Positions 50,401 through 58,816 of a stretch of DNA of 64,000 nt are shown one piece after another; position 1 is the stretch's first letter, and each line of letters begins with the position of its first letter. The notes beneath the pieces are model-generated. The model was not told the origin of the DNA and did no database searches. It saw nothing but the letters and a program-made list of their open reading frames with translations. A program made the position numbers and the translations under genes. This DNA is from Mycolicibacterium litorale. GTDB taxonomy: Bacteria > Actinomycetota > Actinomycetes > Mycobacteriales > Mycobacteriaceae. The stretch is taken from positions 3,472,001 to 3,536,000 of the forward strand of contig NZ_AP023287.1 in assembly GCF_014218295.1 (NCBI RefSeq), read 5' to 3'.

Positions 50401-52595
50401 AACGCCACGTCGGTGTTCACCCGGCGCACCATCAGACCCTCGTCGGCCCACCGTGCGGACACCTCCTCGACCGCCGCGACGGTGCCGGAGATGACCGTCG
50501 ACTCAGGTGACGCACTGATGGCGGCCACCACGTCGGTGCGGTCACCCAGCCGCATCTCGGCCTCGGTGAACGCCAGCCGCACCAGCGCCATCGCCCCTTC
50601 ACCGGCGACGGCGCGGAAACCCCGTGCCCGGTAGCAGGCCACCCTGGCGCCGTGGGCGAGGTCGAACACACCGGCCACCACGTTGGCCGCGACCTCACCG
50701 ACGGAATGACCGATCACCGCGGCGGGGCGCACCCCCCGTTCCCGCAGCACCGCGGCCAGCCCGACCTGCATGGCGAACGTCAACGCCTGCACGTGGTCGG
50801 TGCCGCCGAGGTCGCCGGTGCGAAGCGCCTCACGCGGGGAGAAGCCGAGTTCGGCGGCGAACACCGGTTCCACCGTGTCGATGACCGCCGCGAACGCCGG
50901 TTCGTGGTTCAGCAGTTCGCGTCCCATGCCGGGCCAGTGCGACCCGTGTCCGGAGAACACCCAGACCGCGCCGTCGGCCGCGCCGGCGAGGACGCTGCCG
51001 GTAACCACCGAGGGGGTGCGCCGGTCGCCGGCGAGCGCGTCCAGTCCGGCGACGAGTTCGTCGGTGTCATGCGCGACCACGGCGGCGCGGACCGGCTCGT
51101 GGGACCGCCGTGACCACAGCGTCGCGGCTACCTCACCCACCGGATGCGGTTGGCGCCGAACATGATTCGCGAGGGCGGTGGCCTGGCGGGCCAGCCGCGC
51201 CGAGGACCGCGCGGACAGCGGAAGCACCGACGGCGCGGCGGGGGCCGCCGTCCCGGCACCGGCGCGGGGCGGCGCCTCTTCGAGCAGGACATGGGCGATG
51301 GTGCCGCCGTATCCGTAGCTGCAGACCGCGGCCCGTCGGGGTGTGCCCTCGCGATGCGGCCACGGCTCGACCTGTGTCGGCACCCGCAGCCCGCTGGTCG
51401 ACCAGTCCACGGCCGGGGTGAGCGCGCGGATGCCGGCCGTCGGCGGGATGGTCTCGTACTGCAACGCCATCGCGGCCTTGATCAGCCCGACCACCCCGGC
51501 CCCGCCCTCCAGGTGGCCGGTGTTGGGTTTGACCGATCCGACGCGGCACGGCTGTCCGTCGGCACGCTCGGCGCCGTAGACCGCGGCGAGCGCGTTGAGC
51601 TCAACCGGGTCGCCGGTCGGCGTGCCGGTTCCGTGGGCTTCGACGAATTCGACTGTGCCGGGCGCAATCCCGGAGATCGCACAGGTGTGCCGGAACAGGT
51701 CCTCCTGGGCGGCGCCGTTGGGCGACATGATGCCGACGGTGCGCCCGTCCTGGGCCACCGCCCCGCCGCGCACGACGGCGATCACCCGGTCCTCGTCGCG
51801 CAGTGCGTCGGCCAGGCGCTTGAGCACCACCACCGCCGCGCCCTCGCCGCGCCCGTATCCGTCGGCCGCCGCGTCGAAGCTCTTGCACCGCCCGTCGGGT
51901 GCGGTGGCGCCGGCCTGGTCGAGCACCCGGGTGAGCCCGGGGCCGATCAGCGCGCTCACTCCGCCGGCCAGCGCCAGTGAGGTCTCCCCCGCCCGCAGCA
52001 ACTGGCACGCCTGGTGGACCGCCACCAGAGAGGCGGCGCACGCCGCGTCGAGGGCGACGCTGGGGCCGCGCAGGTCGAGCAGGTGCGAGACGCGGTTGGC
52101 GATACCGCACAGCGACGTGCCGATTCCGGTCCACGCCTCGATCCCCGGGAGATCCTCCATGATGAGCTTGCCATAGTCGTCGGAGTTGACGCCCATCAGC
52201 ACGGCGGTGTCGCTGCCGGCGAGTGAGCGCGGTGGCACACCGGCGTGTTCCAGTGCCTCCCATGAGACTTCGAGGGCGAGGCGCTGCTGCGGATCCATCA
52301 GCTCCGCTTCGCGGGGTGAGACGCCGAAGAACTCGGCGTCGAATCCGGCGAGGTCGTCGAGGAAGGTGCCCCACGGCGTCGTCTCCCGCAGCACTGCGGC
52401 ATTGCGCGGATCGCGCCGCAGATAGGGCTCCCAGCGCTCGGCGGGCACCTCGCGTACGTGGCTGCCGCCGTCGAGCAGGAACTCCCAGAAGTCCGCCGGG
52501 GTGGTGATGTCGCCGGCCAGACGGCAGCCGATACCGATGATGGCGACCGGCTCGGGGGCGGCGGTCTGGTTAGCCTTGCCTAACTCCGTCGACAT
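47478..52595 (-). CDS. 6-Methylsalicylate synthase-type iterative polyketide synthase
   Basis: 1705 residues from ATG 52595. One module: KS (Cys 186 in D-A-A-C-A-A-S, His 321, His 361), AT (Ser 631 in G-H-S-V-G-E; V-A-F-H at 730-733 points to malonyl-CoA), dehydratase/thioester-hydrolase (H-P-V-Q-G-T-E-I-V-P, 936-945, a pattern of the MSAS family), KR (T-G-G-T-G-V-L-G 1357-1364; Tyr 1508, Asn 1512) and ACP (Ser 1657 in G-V-D-S-I-M-T-V). C-S-Y-G-Y-G-G-T-I-A-H-V and L-P-P-T-L-L-W-E are also family marks. Four malonyl/acetyl units with one keto reduction give 6-methylsalicylate; the intact KR argues against orsellinate. It occupies the place of mbtI beside mbtA. Confidence 0.82.
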   Translation of the reverse strand: MSTELGKANQTAAPEPVAIIGIGCRLAGDITTPADFWEFLLDGGSHVREVPAERWEPYLRRDPRNAAVLRETTPWGTFLDDLAGFDAEFFGVSPREAELMDPQQRLALEVSWEALEHAGVPPRSLAGSDTAVLMGVNSDDYGKLIMEDLPGIEAWTGIGTSLCGIANRVSHLLDLRGPSVALDAACAASLVAVHQACQLLRAGETSLALAGGVSALIGPGLTRVLDQAGATAPDGRCKSFDAAADGYGRGEGAAVVVLKRLADALRDEDRVIAVVRGGAVAQDGRTVGIMSPNGAAQEDLFRHTCAISGIAPGTVEFVEAHGTGTPTGDPVELNALAAVYGAERADGQPCRVGSVKPNTGHLEGGAGVVGLIKAAMALQYETIPPTAGIRALTPAVDWSTSGLRVPTQVEPWPHREGTPRRAAVCSYGYGGTIAHVLLEEAPPRAGAGTAAPAAPSVLPLSARSSARLARQATALANHVRRQPHPVGEVAATLWSRRSHEPVRAAVVAHDTDELVAGLDALAGDRRTPSVVTGSVLAGAADGAVWVFSGHGSHWPGMGRELLNHEPAFAAVIDTVEPVFAAELGFSPREALRTGDLGGTDHVQALTFAMQVGLAAVLRERGVRPAAVIGHSVGEVAANVVAGVFDLAHGARVACYRARGFRAVAGEGAMALVRLAFTEAEMRLGDRTDVVAAISASPESTVISGTVAAVEEVSARWADEGLMVRRVNTDVAFHSPAMDALTAELAALTAGLGPSTPPAVPLYTTALADPRSDAPRDPDYWVANLRGRVRFAEAVSAAAEDGHRLFLEVSAHPVVAHSIAETLSHLGIGDHAVVPVLRREQPERPALAVAVAALYCHGAPVDPGVRTETPWATDLPGTQWVHRTHWRTPTAPPGGRGVHEPESHTLLGGLMEVTGAVPARVWQTRLDSSTRPYPGDHPVQGTEIVPAAVLLNTFLTAAGTDLADVRLRTPVPPGRARDIQVVSQDRSLALASRLVDDEAEGGWLTHCTALAAPGGEAALTVLDEDEIRSRCTESLPSTHVVDTLATLGVAAMGFGWQVLELHRGDGELFARVAADADGSTPATWAGLLDAATSAASTIFDGPPRLRMPARIERVHVHDKPPAVALLHVRRRDAGTVTDVVLAEESGTVSVSLTGMAFEELENPSGRDTVRLLHHVAWHPVDWPDTAPPTEVAVVGGDEATVDFVARDLGEAGVPHRTVGESTEFGALTPGAVVLVLPRADDSPQASAELVLRTLQHLDASGSQARLWVLTADVHEGLNPAHAPLWGMARVAAAEHPQLWGGVLDVTGERLPVRALNALAGHGVVVVRDGVAYAARLTHAGAGDAAPLQCSPAGTYLITGGTGVLGLRLAQRLADLGARRLVLASRSGMPARAAWPAHPGSEAVAVVSALEQRGVSVRVAAVDVGAPGAAAALRSALEDLPPVRGVIHAAGVEAGALLSNTTPEDLQAAMRPKVDGLNALHELFPPGELDWMVLFSSCGYLAGFPGQGAYACGNAYLDAFARHRRRLGDRTTSVAWTAWRGLGMGSASGFVAAQLDALGMGTVGLDDAMRALDSALRDDDANVVVLPVLPAAAAVPILADVAPAETADASAAAAIEDRGDLDVAQWAARQVLTAVASELGCAPDDVDVRLPLVEIGVDSIMTVSLRRQLEKQTGLALPPTLLWEYPTAAAVSERIAELLAAQDDSAA
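52565..52583 (-). promoter_or_regulatory. IdeR-type iron box inside the first codons of the PKS
   Basis: Read on the minus strand, TTAGGCAAGGCTAACCAGA fits the IdeR consensus at 16 of 19 positions. It spans codons 5-11 of the PKS. The rare Leu codon TTA in a GC-rich gene falls exactly in the box. A TATTGT -10-like hexamer just upstream of the ATG would place the transcript start near the start codon, with the box just inside the transcript. Confidence 0.7.
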
Positions 52596-52644
52596 GCGGA
52601 CAATATTGGCACAATCGGGTCGACCCGGGGCAACCACCTCGGGT

Positions 52645-53832
52645 CTAATCGGCGAGCAGCGTGCGCACCACTCCGTCGGCCAGCAACCGTCCCCGGTCGG
52701 TGAGGATCAGCCGGGTGCCGTCGACCTCCGCCAGACCGTCGGCGACCACGCCGCCGACGCGACCCCGCTCCTGCACGGTGAGCGACTCCAGCGGCAGCCC
52801 GCTGCGCAGCCGCAACCGCAGCATCACGTCCTCGGTGTGCCGCGCGTCCGGGTCGAGGATCTCGAAATCAGCGACGGGCAGCGAACTCTCGGCGAGTACC
52901 GCCGCATACGCGTTGGGATGTTTGACGTTCCACCATCGCGTGTCACCGAGGTAGCCGTGCGCACCCGGTCCGGCGCCCCACCACTCCCCGCCGGCCCAGT
53001 AGCCGAGGTTGTGGCGGCACTCGCCGCCGGGTCTGGCCCAGTTGGAGACCTCGTACCAGCCGAAGCCGGCCTCACCCAGTCGTGCGTCGAGCAGTTCGTA
53101 CCGCGCCGCCAGTACGTCGTCGTCGGGGGCGGCCACCTCGCCGCGCCGCACGCGCCGCGCCAGCGCCGTCCCGTCCTCGACCACCAGCGCGTAGGCCGAG
53201 ACGTGATCGACCCCGGCCGCCACCGCGGCGTCGACGGAACGGCGCAGATCGTCGTCGGTCTCCCCCGGTGTGCCGTAGATGAGGTCGAGGTTGACGTGGC
53301 CGAAACCGGCTGCGCGCGCCTCGCCCGCCGCGGCCAGCGCACGCCCCGGCGAGTGCAACCGGTCCAGCACCGTCAGGACGTGGCGGGCGATCGACTGCAT
53401 GCCCAGCGACACCCGCGTGTAGCCGGCGGCCAGCAGCGCGTCGAACAGTTCAGGTCCCGACGACTCGGGGTTGGCCTCGGTGGTGATCTCCGCGCCGGGC
53501 GCCAGGTCGAAGTGGTCGCGCACGGCGTCCAGCACCGCGCGCAGGCCGGCGCCGCCCAGCAGCGACGGTGTGCCACCCCCGACGAAGACCGTCTGCACCG
53601 GCGGGGGCGACCCCAGCGTGCGGGCGGCCAGGGCCAACTCCTGGCGCATCGCGGTCAACCAGCCGTCGGGGTTCGCACCCCCGGCCTCGGCCGGGGTGTA
53701 GGTGTTGAAGTCGCAGTACCCGCAGCGCGTCGCGCAGAACGGCACGTGGATGTAGACGCCGAACGGCCGGCCCGGCGTCGCGGCCAGCGCCGGCACGCGG
53801 ACGGGTGCGGATCGAACGGTCACTTCACCCAT
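52645..53832 (-). CDS. hemW: Radical SAM heme chaperone HemW
   Basis: 395 residues. Radical SAM cluster C-A-T-R-C-G-Y-C (C-x3-C-x2-C), G-G-G-T-P SAM site, then E-A-N-P-E-S and the HemN-like C-terminal domain. HemW-type proteins lack the extra Cys of HemN and act as heme chaperones, not coproporphyrinogen dehydrogenases; long annotated as HemN in mycobacteria (Rv2388c). On the same strand as the PKS, 49 bases upstream of it, so read-through into the PKS is possible. Confidence 0.9.
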   Translation of the reverse strand: MGEVTVRSAPVRVPALAATPGRPFGVYIHVPFCATRCGYCDFNTYTPAEAGGANPDGWLTAMRQELALAARTLGSPPPVQTVFVGGGTPSLLGGAGLRAVLDAVRDHFDLAPGAEITTEANPESSGPELFDALLAAGYTRVSLGMQSIARHVLTVLDRLHSPGRALAAAGEARAAGFGHVNLDLIYGTPGETDDDLRRSVDAAVAAGVDHVSAYALVVEDGTALARRVRRGEVAAPDDDVLAARYELLDARLGEAGFGWYEVSNWARPGGECRHNLGYWAGGEWWGAGPGAHGYLGDTRWWNVKHPNAYAAVLAESSLPVADFEILDPDARHTEDVMLRLRLRSGLPLESLTVQERGRVGGVVADGLAEVDGTRLILTDRGRLLADGVVRTLLAD

Positions 53833-53983
53833 GGTCCCAGGATCGTGCCGGATGTCGTAATCCCGACCGGCCCGTCATGATCAGGGTGGTGGGCCGGCTG
53901 ACCGCGCAACGGGGGCCTGCGGCGACTTTTGCTCACCGCGAGCGCAAATATGGGCCGGTTAGGGCATATGCGGCCGTCCGTGG

Positions 53984-53989
53984 CAGAAT
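53984..53989 (+). promoter_or_regulatory. -10 element for the leaderless cysteine-leader transcript
   Basis: CAGAAT, 6 bases before GTG 53996, fits the mycobacterial -10 (A at 2, T at 6) of a transcript starting at the first base of the short ORF. No RBS precedes it, as expected for leaderless translation. Confidence 0.5.
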
Positions 53990-53995
53990 GGCCGC

Positions 53996-54091
53996 GTGAC
54001 CGTCGTCCCGACTCTTCGCACCCGCATCGCGTTGGTGGCACGTCGGCATGTCGACTTCAAGCGCGTGTGTACCTGTCGCTGTATGCCCTGA
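53996..54091 (+). CDS. Cysteine-rich leader peptide of nirA (attenuator)
   Basis: 31-residue leaderless ORF starting GTG and ending V-C-T-C-R-C-M-P; Cys codons cluster at positions 25, 27 and 29 just before the stop. It ends 122 bases before nirA. Polycysteine short ORFs of this kind in mycobacteria are known to sense Cys-tRNA: ribosomes stalled at the Cys codons under Cys shortage allow expression of the downstream sulfur genes. Conserved position and composition support the same role here; the RNA structure was not modelled. Confidence 0.8.
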   Translation: MTVVPTLRTRIALVARRHVDFKRVCTCRCMP

Positions 54092-54213
54092 CGCGCCTGA
54101 TCTAGGACCCAGCCCACCACGATCTTCAGCTGGCCGCCGGATCTGCGCCGCCGGACAGCCCCCCGGTGATTCAGCGCGGTCCCAACGCCGGCTCCGAGAA
54201 GGAGCCAACCTCC

Positions 54214-55914
54214 ATGACCGAGACTCCGGCCCAGGCCAAGCCTCGTCCCGCCAAGCCTGCCAAACGTCCCCGCGGCGAGGGCCAGTGGGCGCTGGGCTAC
54301 CGCGAACCGCTCAACGCCAACGAGCAGGCGAAGAAGGACGACAACCCGCTCAACGTCCGCGCGCGCATCGAGAACATCTACGCCAAGGGCGGCTTCGACA
54401 GCATCGACAAGGGTGACCTGCGCGGCCGGTTCCGCTGGTGGGGTCTGTACACCCAGCGCAAACCCGGGTACGACGGCACCTGGACCGGTGACGAGAACAC
54501 CGACATGCTCGAGGACTCGTACTTCATGCTGCGCGTGCGCTGCGACGGCGGCGCGCTGTCGGCCAGGGCGCTGCGCACGCTGGGCGAGATCTCGACCGAG
54601 TTCGCCCGCGACACCGCCGACATCTCCGACCGCGAGAACGTCCAGTACCACTGGATCCGGGTCGAGGACATGCCGGAGATCTGGAAGCGCCTCGACGCCG
54701 TCGGCCTGCAGACCACCGAGGCGTGCGGCGACTGCCCGCGCGTCGTGCTCGGCTCCCCACTCGCCGGTGAGTCTCTCGACGAGGTCATCGACGGCACACC
54801 TGCGATAGACGAGATCGTCCGCCGCTACATCGGCAAGCCCGAGTACTCGAACCTGCCGCGCAAGTTCAAGACCGCGATCTCCGGACTGCAGGACGTCGTG
54901 CACGAGGTCAACGACGTCGCGTTCATCGGCGTCAACCATCCCGAGCACGGCCCCGGTTTCGACCTGTGGGTCGGCGGTGGCCTGTCGACGAACCCGATGC
55001 TCGGCCAGCGCGTCGGCGCATGGGTGCCGCTCGACGAGGTGCCCGACGTGTGGGAGGGCGTCGTGAGCGTCTTCCGCGACTACGGGTACCGCCGGCTGCG
55101 TTCGAAGGCCCGCCTCAAGTTCCTGATCAAGGACTGGGGCGTCGAGAAGTTCAGGGACGTTCTCGAAACCGAGTACCTGAAGCGTCCGATGATCGACGGC
55201 CCGGCGCCGGATCCGGTGGTCCGCCCCATCGACCACGTCGGCGTCCAGAAGCTCAAGAACGGGCTCAACGCCGTCGGCGTCGCACCGATCGCCGGCCGCG
55301 TGTCGGGCACCATCCTGCAGAAGGTGGCCGACCTCGCCGAGGCCGCCGGCTCCGACCGCATCCGCTTCACGCCCTATCAGAAGCTGATCGTCCTCGACGT
55401 GCCCGACGACAAGCTCGACGAACTGCGCGCCGGCCTCGACGCCGTCGGCCTGCCGTCGCAGCCGTCGCACTGGCGGCGCAACCTGATGGCCTGCACCGGC
55501 ATCGAGTTCTGCAAGCTGAGCTTCGCCGAGACCCGCAAGCGCAGCCAGACCCTGGTGCCGGATCTGGAGAAGCGGCTGGAGGACATCAACGCCCAGCTCG
55601 ACGTGCCGGTGACCGTCAACATCAACGGCTGCCCCAACTCGTGCGCACGCATCCAGGTCGCCGACATCGGCTTCAAGGGTCAGATGGTCAGCGATGACAC
55701 AGGCGGCGACCCCGTGGAGGGTTTCCAGGTCCACCTCGGCGGCAGCCTCGGCCTGGACAGCGGTTTCGGCCGCAAGCTGCGTCAGCACAAGGTGCTGTCG
55801 ACCGAACTCGGTGACTACATCGAGCGAGTGGTTCGCAACTTCGTGAAACAACGCGAGCACGGTGAGCGTTTCGCTACCTGGGCGCTACGCGCCGACGAAG
55901 CGGATTTGAGGTGA
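54214..55914 (+). CDS. nirA: Ferredoxin-dependent sulfite reductase (SirA/NirA)
   Basis: 566 residues from ATG 54214, with GAGAAGGAG about 10 bases upstream. Reduces sulfite to sulfide. Siroheme/4Fe-4S ligands are seen as A-C-T-G-I-E-F-C and N-G-C-P-N-S-C; A-C-G-D-C-P-R near residue 175 matches the Cys of the covalent Tyr-Cys pair known in the M. tuberculosis enzyme. First of the nirA-cysH-chelatase operon; the chelatase supplies siroheme. Confidence 0.95.
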   Translation: MTETPAQAKPRPAKPAKRPRGEGQWALGYREPLNANEQAKKDDNPLNVRARIENIYAKGGFDSIDKGDLRGRFRWWGLYTQRKPGYDGTWTGDENTDMLEDSYFMLRVRCDGGALSARALRTLGEISTEFARDTADISDRENVQYHWIRVEDMPEIWKRLDAVGLQTTEACGDCPRVVLGSPLAGESLDEVIDGTPAIDEIVRRYIGKPEYSNLPRKFKTAISGLQDVVHEVNDVAFIGVNHPEHGPGFDLWVGGGLSTNPMLGQRVGAWVPLDEVPDVWEGVVSVFRDYGYRRLRSKARLKFLIKDWGVEKFRDVLETEYLKRPMIDGPAPDPVVRPIDHVGVQKLKNGLNAVGVAPIAGRVSGTILQKVADLAEAAGSDRIRFTPYQKLIVLDVPDDKLDELRAGLDAVGLPSQPSHWRRNLMACTGIEFCKLSFAETRKRSQTLVPDLEKRLEDINAQLDVPVTVNINGCPNSCARIQVADIGFKGQMVSDDTGGDPVEGFQVHLGGSLGLDSGFGRKLRQHKVLSTELGDYIERVVRNFVKQREHGERFATWALRADEADLR

Positions 55915-55918
55915 CACG

Positions 55919-56626
55919 ATGACTGACCTGCTCTCCGACATCGACCTGCAGCAGCTGGCCGAACGCGGCGCCGCCGAACTCGGACCCGACGCGTCGGCGG
56001 TCGACCTGCTGCGCTGGACCGACGAGAATTTCGCCGGCAACTACGTCGTCGCCTCGAACATGCAGGACGCGGTGCTCGTCGACATGGCCGCCAAGGTCCG
56101 GCCCGGTGTCGACGTCCTGTTCCTCGACACCGGTTACCACTTCGCCGAGACCATCGGCACCCGGGACGCGGTGCAGGCGGTGTACGACGTCAACGTCGTC
56201 AACGTCGCCCCGGAGCGGACCGTCGCCGAACAGGACGCGCTGCTCGGTAAGGACCTGTTCGCCCGCGAACCCAACCAGTGCTGCCGGCTGCGCAAGGTCG
56301 AGCCGTTGACCAAGGCGCTGCGCGGCTATTCGGCGTGGGTCACCGGCATCCGCCGCGTCGAGGCCCCCACCCGCGCGAACGCCCCGCTGATCAGCTGGGA
56401 CAAGGCGTTCCGGCTGGTGAAGATCAACCCGATCGCGGCCTGGTCCGACGAGGACATGCAGGCCTACATCGACGCCAACGGTGTGCTGGTCAATCCCCTG
56501 GTCGACGAGGGCTACCCGTCGATCGGCTGCGCGCCCTGCACGGCCAAGCCGATCGAGGGCGCCGATCCGCGCAGCGGACGCTGGGCGGGCACCGGCAAGA
56601 TCGAATGCGGGCTGCACCAGTCTTGA
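55919..56626 (+). CDS. cysH: Phosphoadenylyl/adenylylsulfate reductase
   Basis: 235 residues. The 4Fe-4S cysteines of the APS reductase class are present: C-C-R-L-R-K and G-C-A-P-C, with the C-terminal catalytic E-C-G-L-H. Reduces APS to sulfite with thioredoxin. ATG 4 bases after nirA, and the stop overlaps the chelatase TTG start. Confidence 0.95.
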   Translation: MTDLLSDIDLQQLAERGAAELGPDASAVDLLRWTDENFAGNYVVASNMQDAVLVDMAAKVRPGVDVLFLDTGYHFAETIGTRDAVQAVYDVNVVNVAPERTVAEQDALLGKDLFAREPNQCCRLRKVEPLTKALRGYSAWVTGIRRVEAPTRANAPLISWDKAFRLVKINPIAAWSDEDMQAYIDANGVLVNPLVDEGYPSIGCAPCTAKPIEGADPRSGRWAGTGKIECGLHQS

Positions 56627-57327
56627 GCACCCTGGTTCTGACCGCGCACGGCAGCGCCGACCCGCGGTCGGCGGCGGTCACGCATGCGGTGGCCGGGCGG
56701 ATCCGGCGGCTGCGGCCGTGGCTGGACGTGCGGGCGGCATTCCTCGAGCAGACCCAACCGGCGCTGCCCGATGTGCTGGCTCAGACCCGCGACGCCACCG
56801 TCGTCCCGTTCCTGTTGGCCGACGCCTATCACGCGCGCGTCGACATCCCCGCCGTCATCGACGCGGTGGACCGACCGGTGCGGACCGCTGCCGTGCTGGG
56901 TGAGGATCCGGCACTGCTGACGGTGGCGCGGCTGCGGCTGAGCGAGGCCGGGGTCTCCCCCTACGACCCGGACCTCGGCGTGATCGCCGTCGCCGTCGGG
57001 TCGTCGCGACCGGCCGCCAACGCCAGGACGTCGACGGTCGCCTCGGCGCTCGCTGACGGTACCCGGTGGGCGGGTGCGCGGGTCGCGTTCGCGACCGGTC
57101 CGCACGCCAACCTGGCCGACAGCGCCGACGCGTTGCGGCAGACGGGCGCTCGCCGGCTGGTGATCGTGCCGTGGTTCCTCGCCCACGGCCGCATCACGGA
57201 CCGAGTCGCCGAATACGCTGCGCGCGAAGGGATCTCGATGGCCGAGCCGCTGGGGTCGCACAATCTGGTCGCGGCCACGGTGCTCGACCGCTTCGACGAG
57301 GTGACCGCAGCGCGCGCAGCCGCCTGA
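56623..57327 (+). CDS. CbiX-like sirohydrochlorin chelatase
   Basis: 234 residues from TTG 56623, inside the cysH stop; the frame gives L-S-T-L-V-L-T-A-H-G-S. Two tandem ferrochelatase-like halves; metal-binding His in T-A-H-G-S-A and D-A-Y-H-A-R. Inserts iron into sirohydrochlorin to make siroheme for NirA, which fits the operon. Homologue of Rv2393. Confidence 0.85.
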   Translation: MSTLVLTAHGSADPRSAAVTHAVAGRIRRLRPWLDVRAAFLEQTQPALPDVLAQTRDATVVPFLLADAYHARVDIPAVIDAVDRPVRTAAVLGEDPALLTVARLRLSEAGVSPYDPDLGVIAVAVGSSRPAANARTSTVASALADGTRWAGARVAFATGPHANLADSADALRQTGARRLVIVPWFLAHGRITDRVAEYAAREGISMAEPLGSHNLVAATVLDRFDEVTAARAAA

Positions 57328-57439
57328 CGGCGCAGCACGAAAGACCAACTCCGAGCGTTCGGTAGTGTGGATGTCGACGGACATTCCGCCCACCACCGAG
57401 CAAGGACTCGATGCCCCCTCTTAGACCCATGGCGGTCAC

Positions 57440-58816
57440 ATGTTGACCGCCGTTCTCGGAATACTCGTAGGATTTCTCGTCGTCTTGGCGATCACCGCGC
57501 TGACCGGATACTTCGTCGCGCAGGAATTCGCATACATGGCGGTGGACCGCTCCCGTCTCAAGGCCCGCGCCGAAGCAGGTGACCACGCCTCGGCGCGCGC
57601 GCTGACCGTCACCCGCCGCACCTCGTTCATGCTGTCGGGCGCCCAGCTGGGCATCACCGTCACCGGACTGCTGGTCGGCTACGTCGCCGAACCGCTGATC
57701 GGCCGCGGTCTGGAGACCCTGCTCGGCGGTGCCGGAATCCCCACCGCGGTGGCCGTCGGCTTCGGCGGACTCGTCGCGATCGCGGTCTCGACGGTCGTGC
57801 AGATGGTCTTCGGCGAACTCTTCCCGAAGAACCTGGCGATCGCGCGGCCCGAGCCGCTGGCCCGTTGGCTGGCGCTGTCGACCACGATCTATCTGAAGCT
57901 GTTCGGGTGGCTGATCTGGCTGTTCGACCAGTCGTCGAATCTGCTGCTGCGGCTGCTGCGCATCGAACCCGTGCACGACGTCGAGCATTCGGCGACCCCG
58001 CGCGACCTCGAGCACATCGTCGCCGCCTCCCGGGAGGCGGGTGAGATCCCGCAGGAGTTGTCGGCGCTGCTCGACCGGATCCTCGATTTCCCGACCAGCA
58101 CCGCCGAACACGCCATGATCCCGCGTTCGCGCGTCGACGTCGTCGCCGCCGACGAGCCCGTGCCGGACGTGCTGCAGCGCATGGCCCGCGGCCACACCCG
58201 CTATCCCGTCACCGGCTCGGGCCCGGACGACGTCGTGGGGGTCATCGATCTGCACGACCTGCTCGGGCCGACCTCCGATCGCAGCACGGGTACCGCCGGG
58301 AGCCGGTGCCGGCCGGCCGTCGTCGTTCCGGAGACGCTGCCGCTGCCCAACGTGGTGCGCACACTGGCGCGGGCCGGCGACGAGATGGCCATCGTCATCG
58401 ACGAATACGGGGGGTTCGCCGGCATCGTCACGGTCGAGGACCTGGCCGAGGAACTGGTGGGCGAGATCGATGACGAGCACGACACCGAGTCGGGGGCCGA
58501 CGCGATCGCCCGGGACGGCGGCTGGCTGCTGGCCGGCGACCTCCCGCTCGACGAAGCCGAACGCACGTTGGACCTCACGCTGCCCGAAGGCGACTACGAA
58601 ACGGTCGCGGGCATGGTCATCGCGCACGCGGCGGGCCTGCCCGCCGTCGGCGACACCGTCGAGATCGAACTGCCCACCGACACCGCCGATCTCGTCAACG
58701 ACGGAGCCCCGGTGACGCGGCAGATCGTCGCGGAGGTGCGGGCGGTCGAGCGGCGGGTACCGGCACGCGTGCTGGTCACCGTCGGCACCCGCACCGAGGA
58801 GGCCGACCATGAGTAG
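57440..58816 (+). CDS. DUF21-CBS-CorC membrane protein, copy 1 (Rv1842c-like)
   Basis: 458 residues. DUF21 transmembrane domain from M-L-T-A-V-L-G-I-L-V-G-F-L, then a CBS pair (R-Y-P-V-T-G-S-G-P-D-D-V-V-G-V-I-D-L-H-D; M-A-I-V-I-D-E-Y-G-G-F-A-G-I-V-T-V-E-D) and C-terminal CorC/HlyC domain. Such pairs are linked to divalent-cation export or efflux. M. tuberculosis has Rv1842c/Rv1841c elsewhere; here the pair lies between the siroheme chelatase and cysA, where M. tuberculosis has ggtB. Overlaps copy 2 by 8 bases. Confidence 0.85.
   Translation: MLTAVLGILVGFLVVLAITALTGYFVAQEFAYMAVDRSRLKARAEAGDHASARALTVTRRTSFMLSGAQLGITVTGLLVGYVAEPLIGRGLETLLGGAGIPTAVAVGFGGLVAIAVSTVVQMVFGELFPKNLAIARPEPLARWLALSTTIYLKLFGWLIWLFDQSSNLLLRLLRIEPVHDVEHSATPRDLEHIVAASREAGEIPQELSALLDRILDFPTSTAEHAMIPRSRVDVVAADEPVPDVLQRMARGHTRYPVTGSGPDDVVGVIDLHDLLGPTSDRSTGTAGSRCRPAVVVPETLPLPNVVRTLARAGDEMAIVIDEYGGFAGIVTVEDLAEELVGEIDDEHDTESGADAIARDGGWLLAGDLPLDEAERTLDLTLPEGDYETVAGMVIAHAAGLPAVGDTVEIELPTDTADLVNDGAPVTRQIVAEVRAVERRVPARVLVTVGTRTEEADHE

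Noticed and set aside
47478..52595. PKS as a mycolic or phthiocerol lipid synthase
   Set aside because: Those are multi-thousand-residue or methyl-malonyl enzymes with ER domains; this one has no ER, a V-A-F-H malonyl motif and MSAS marks.
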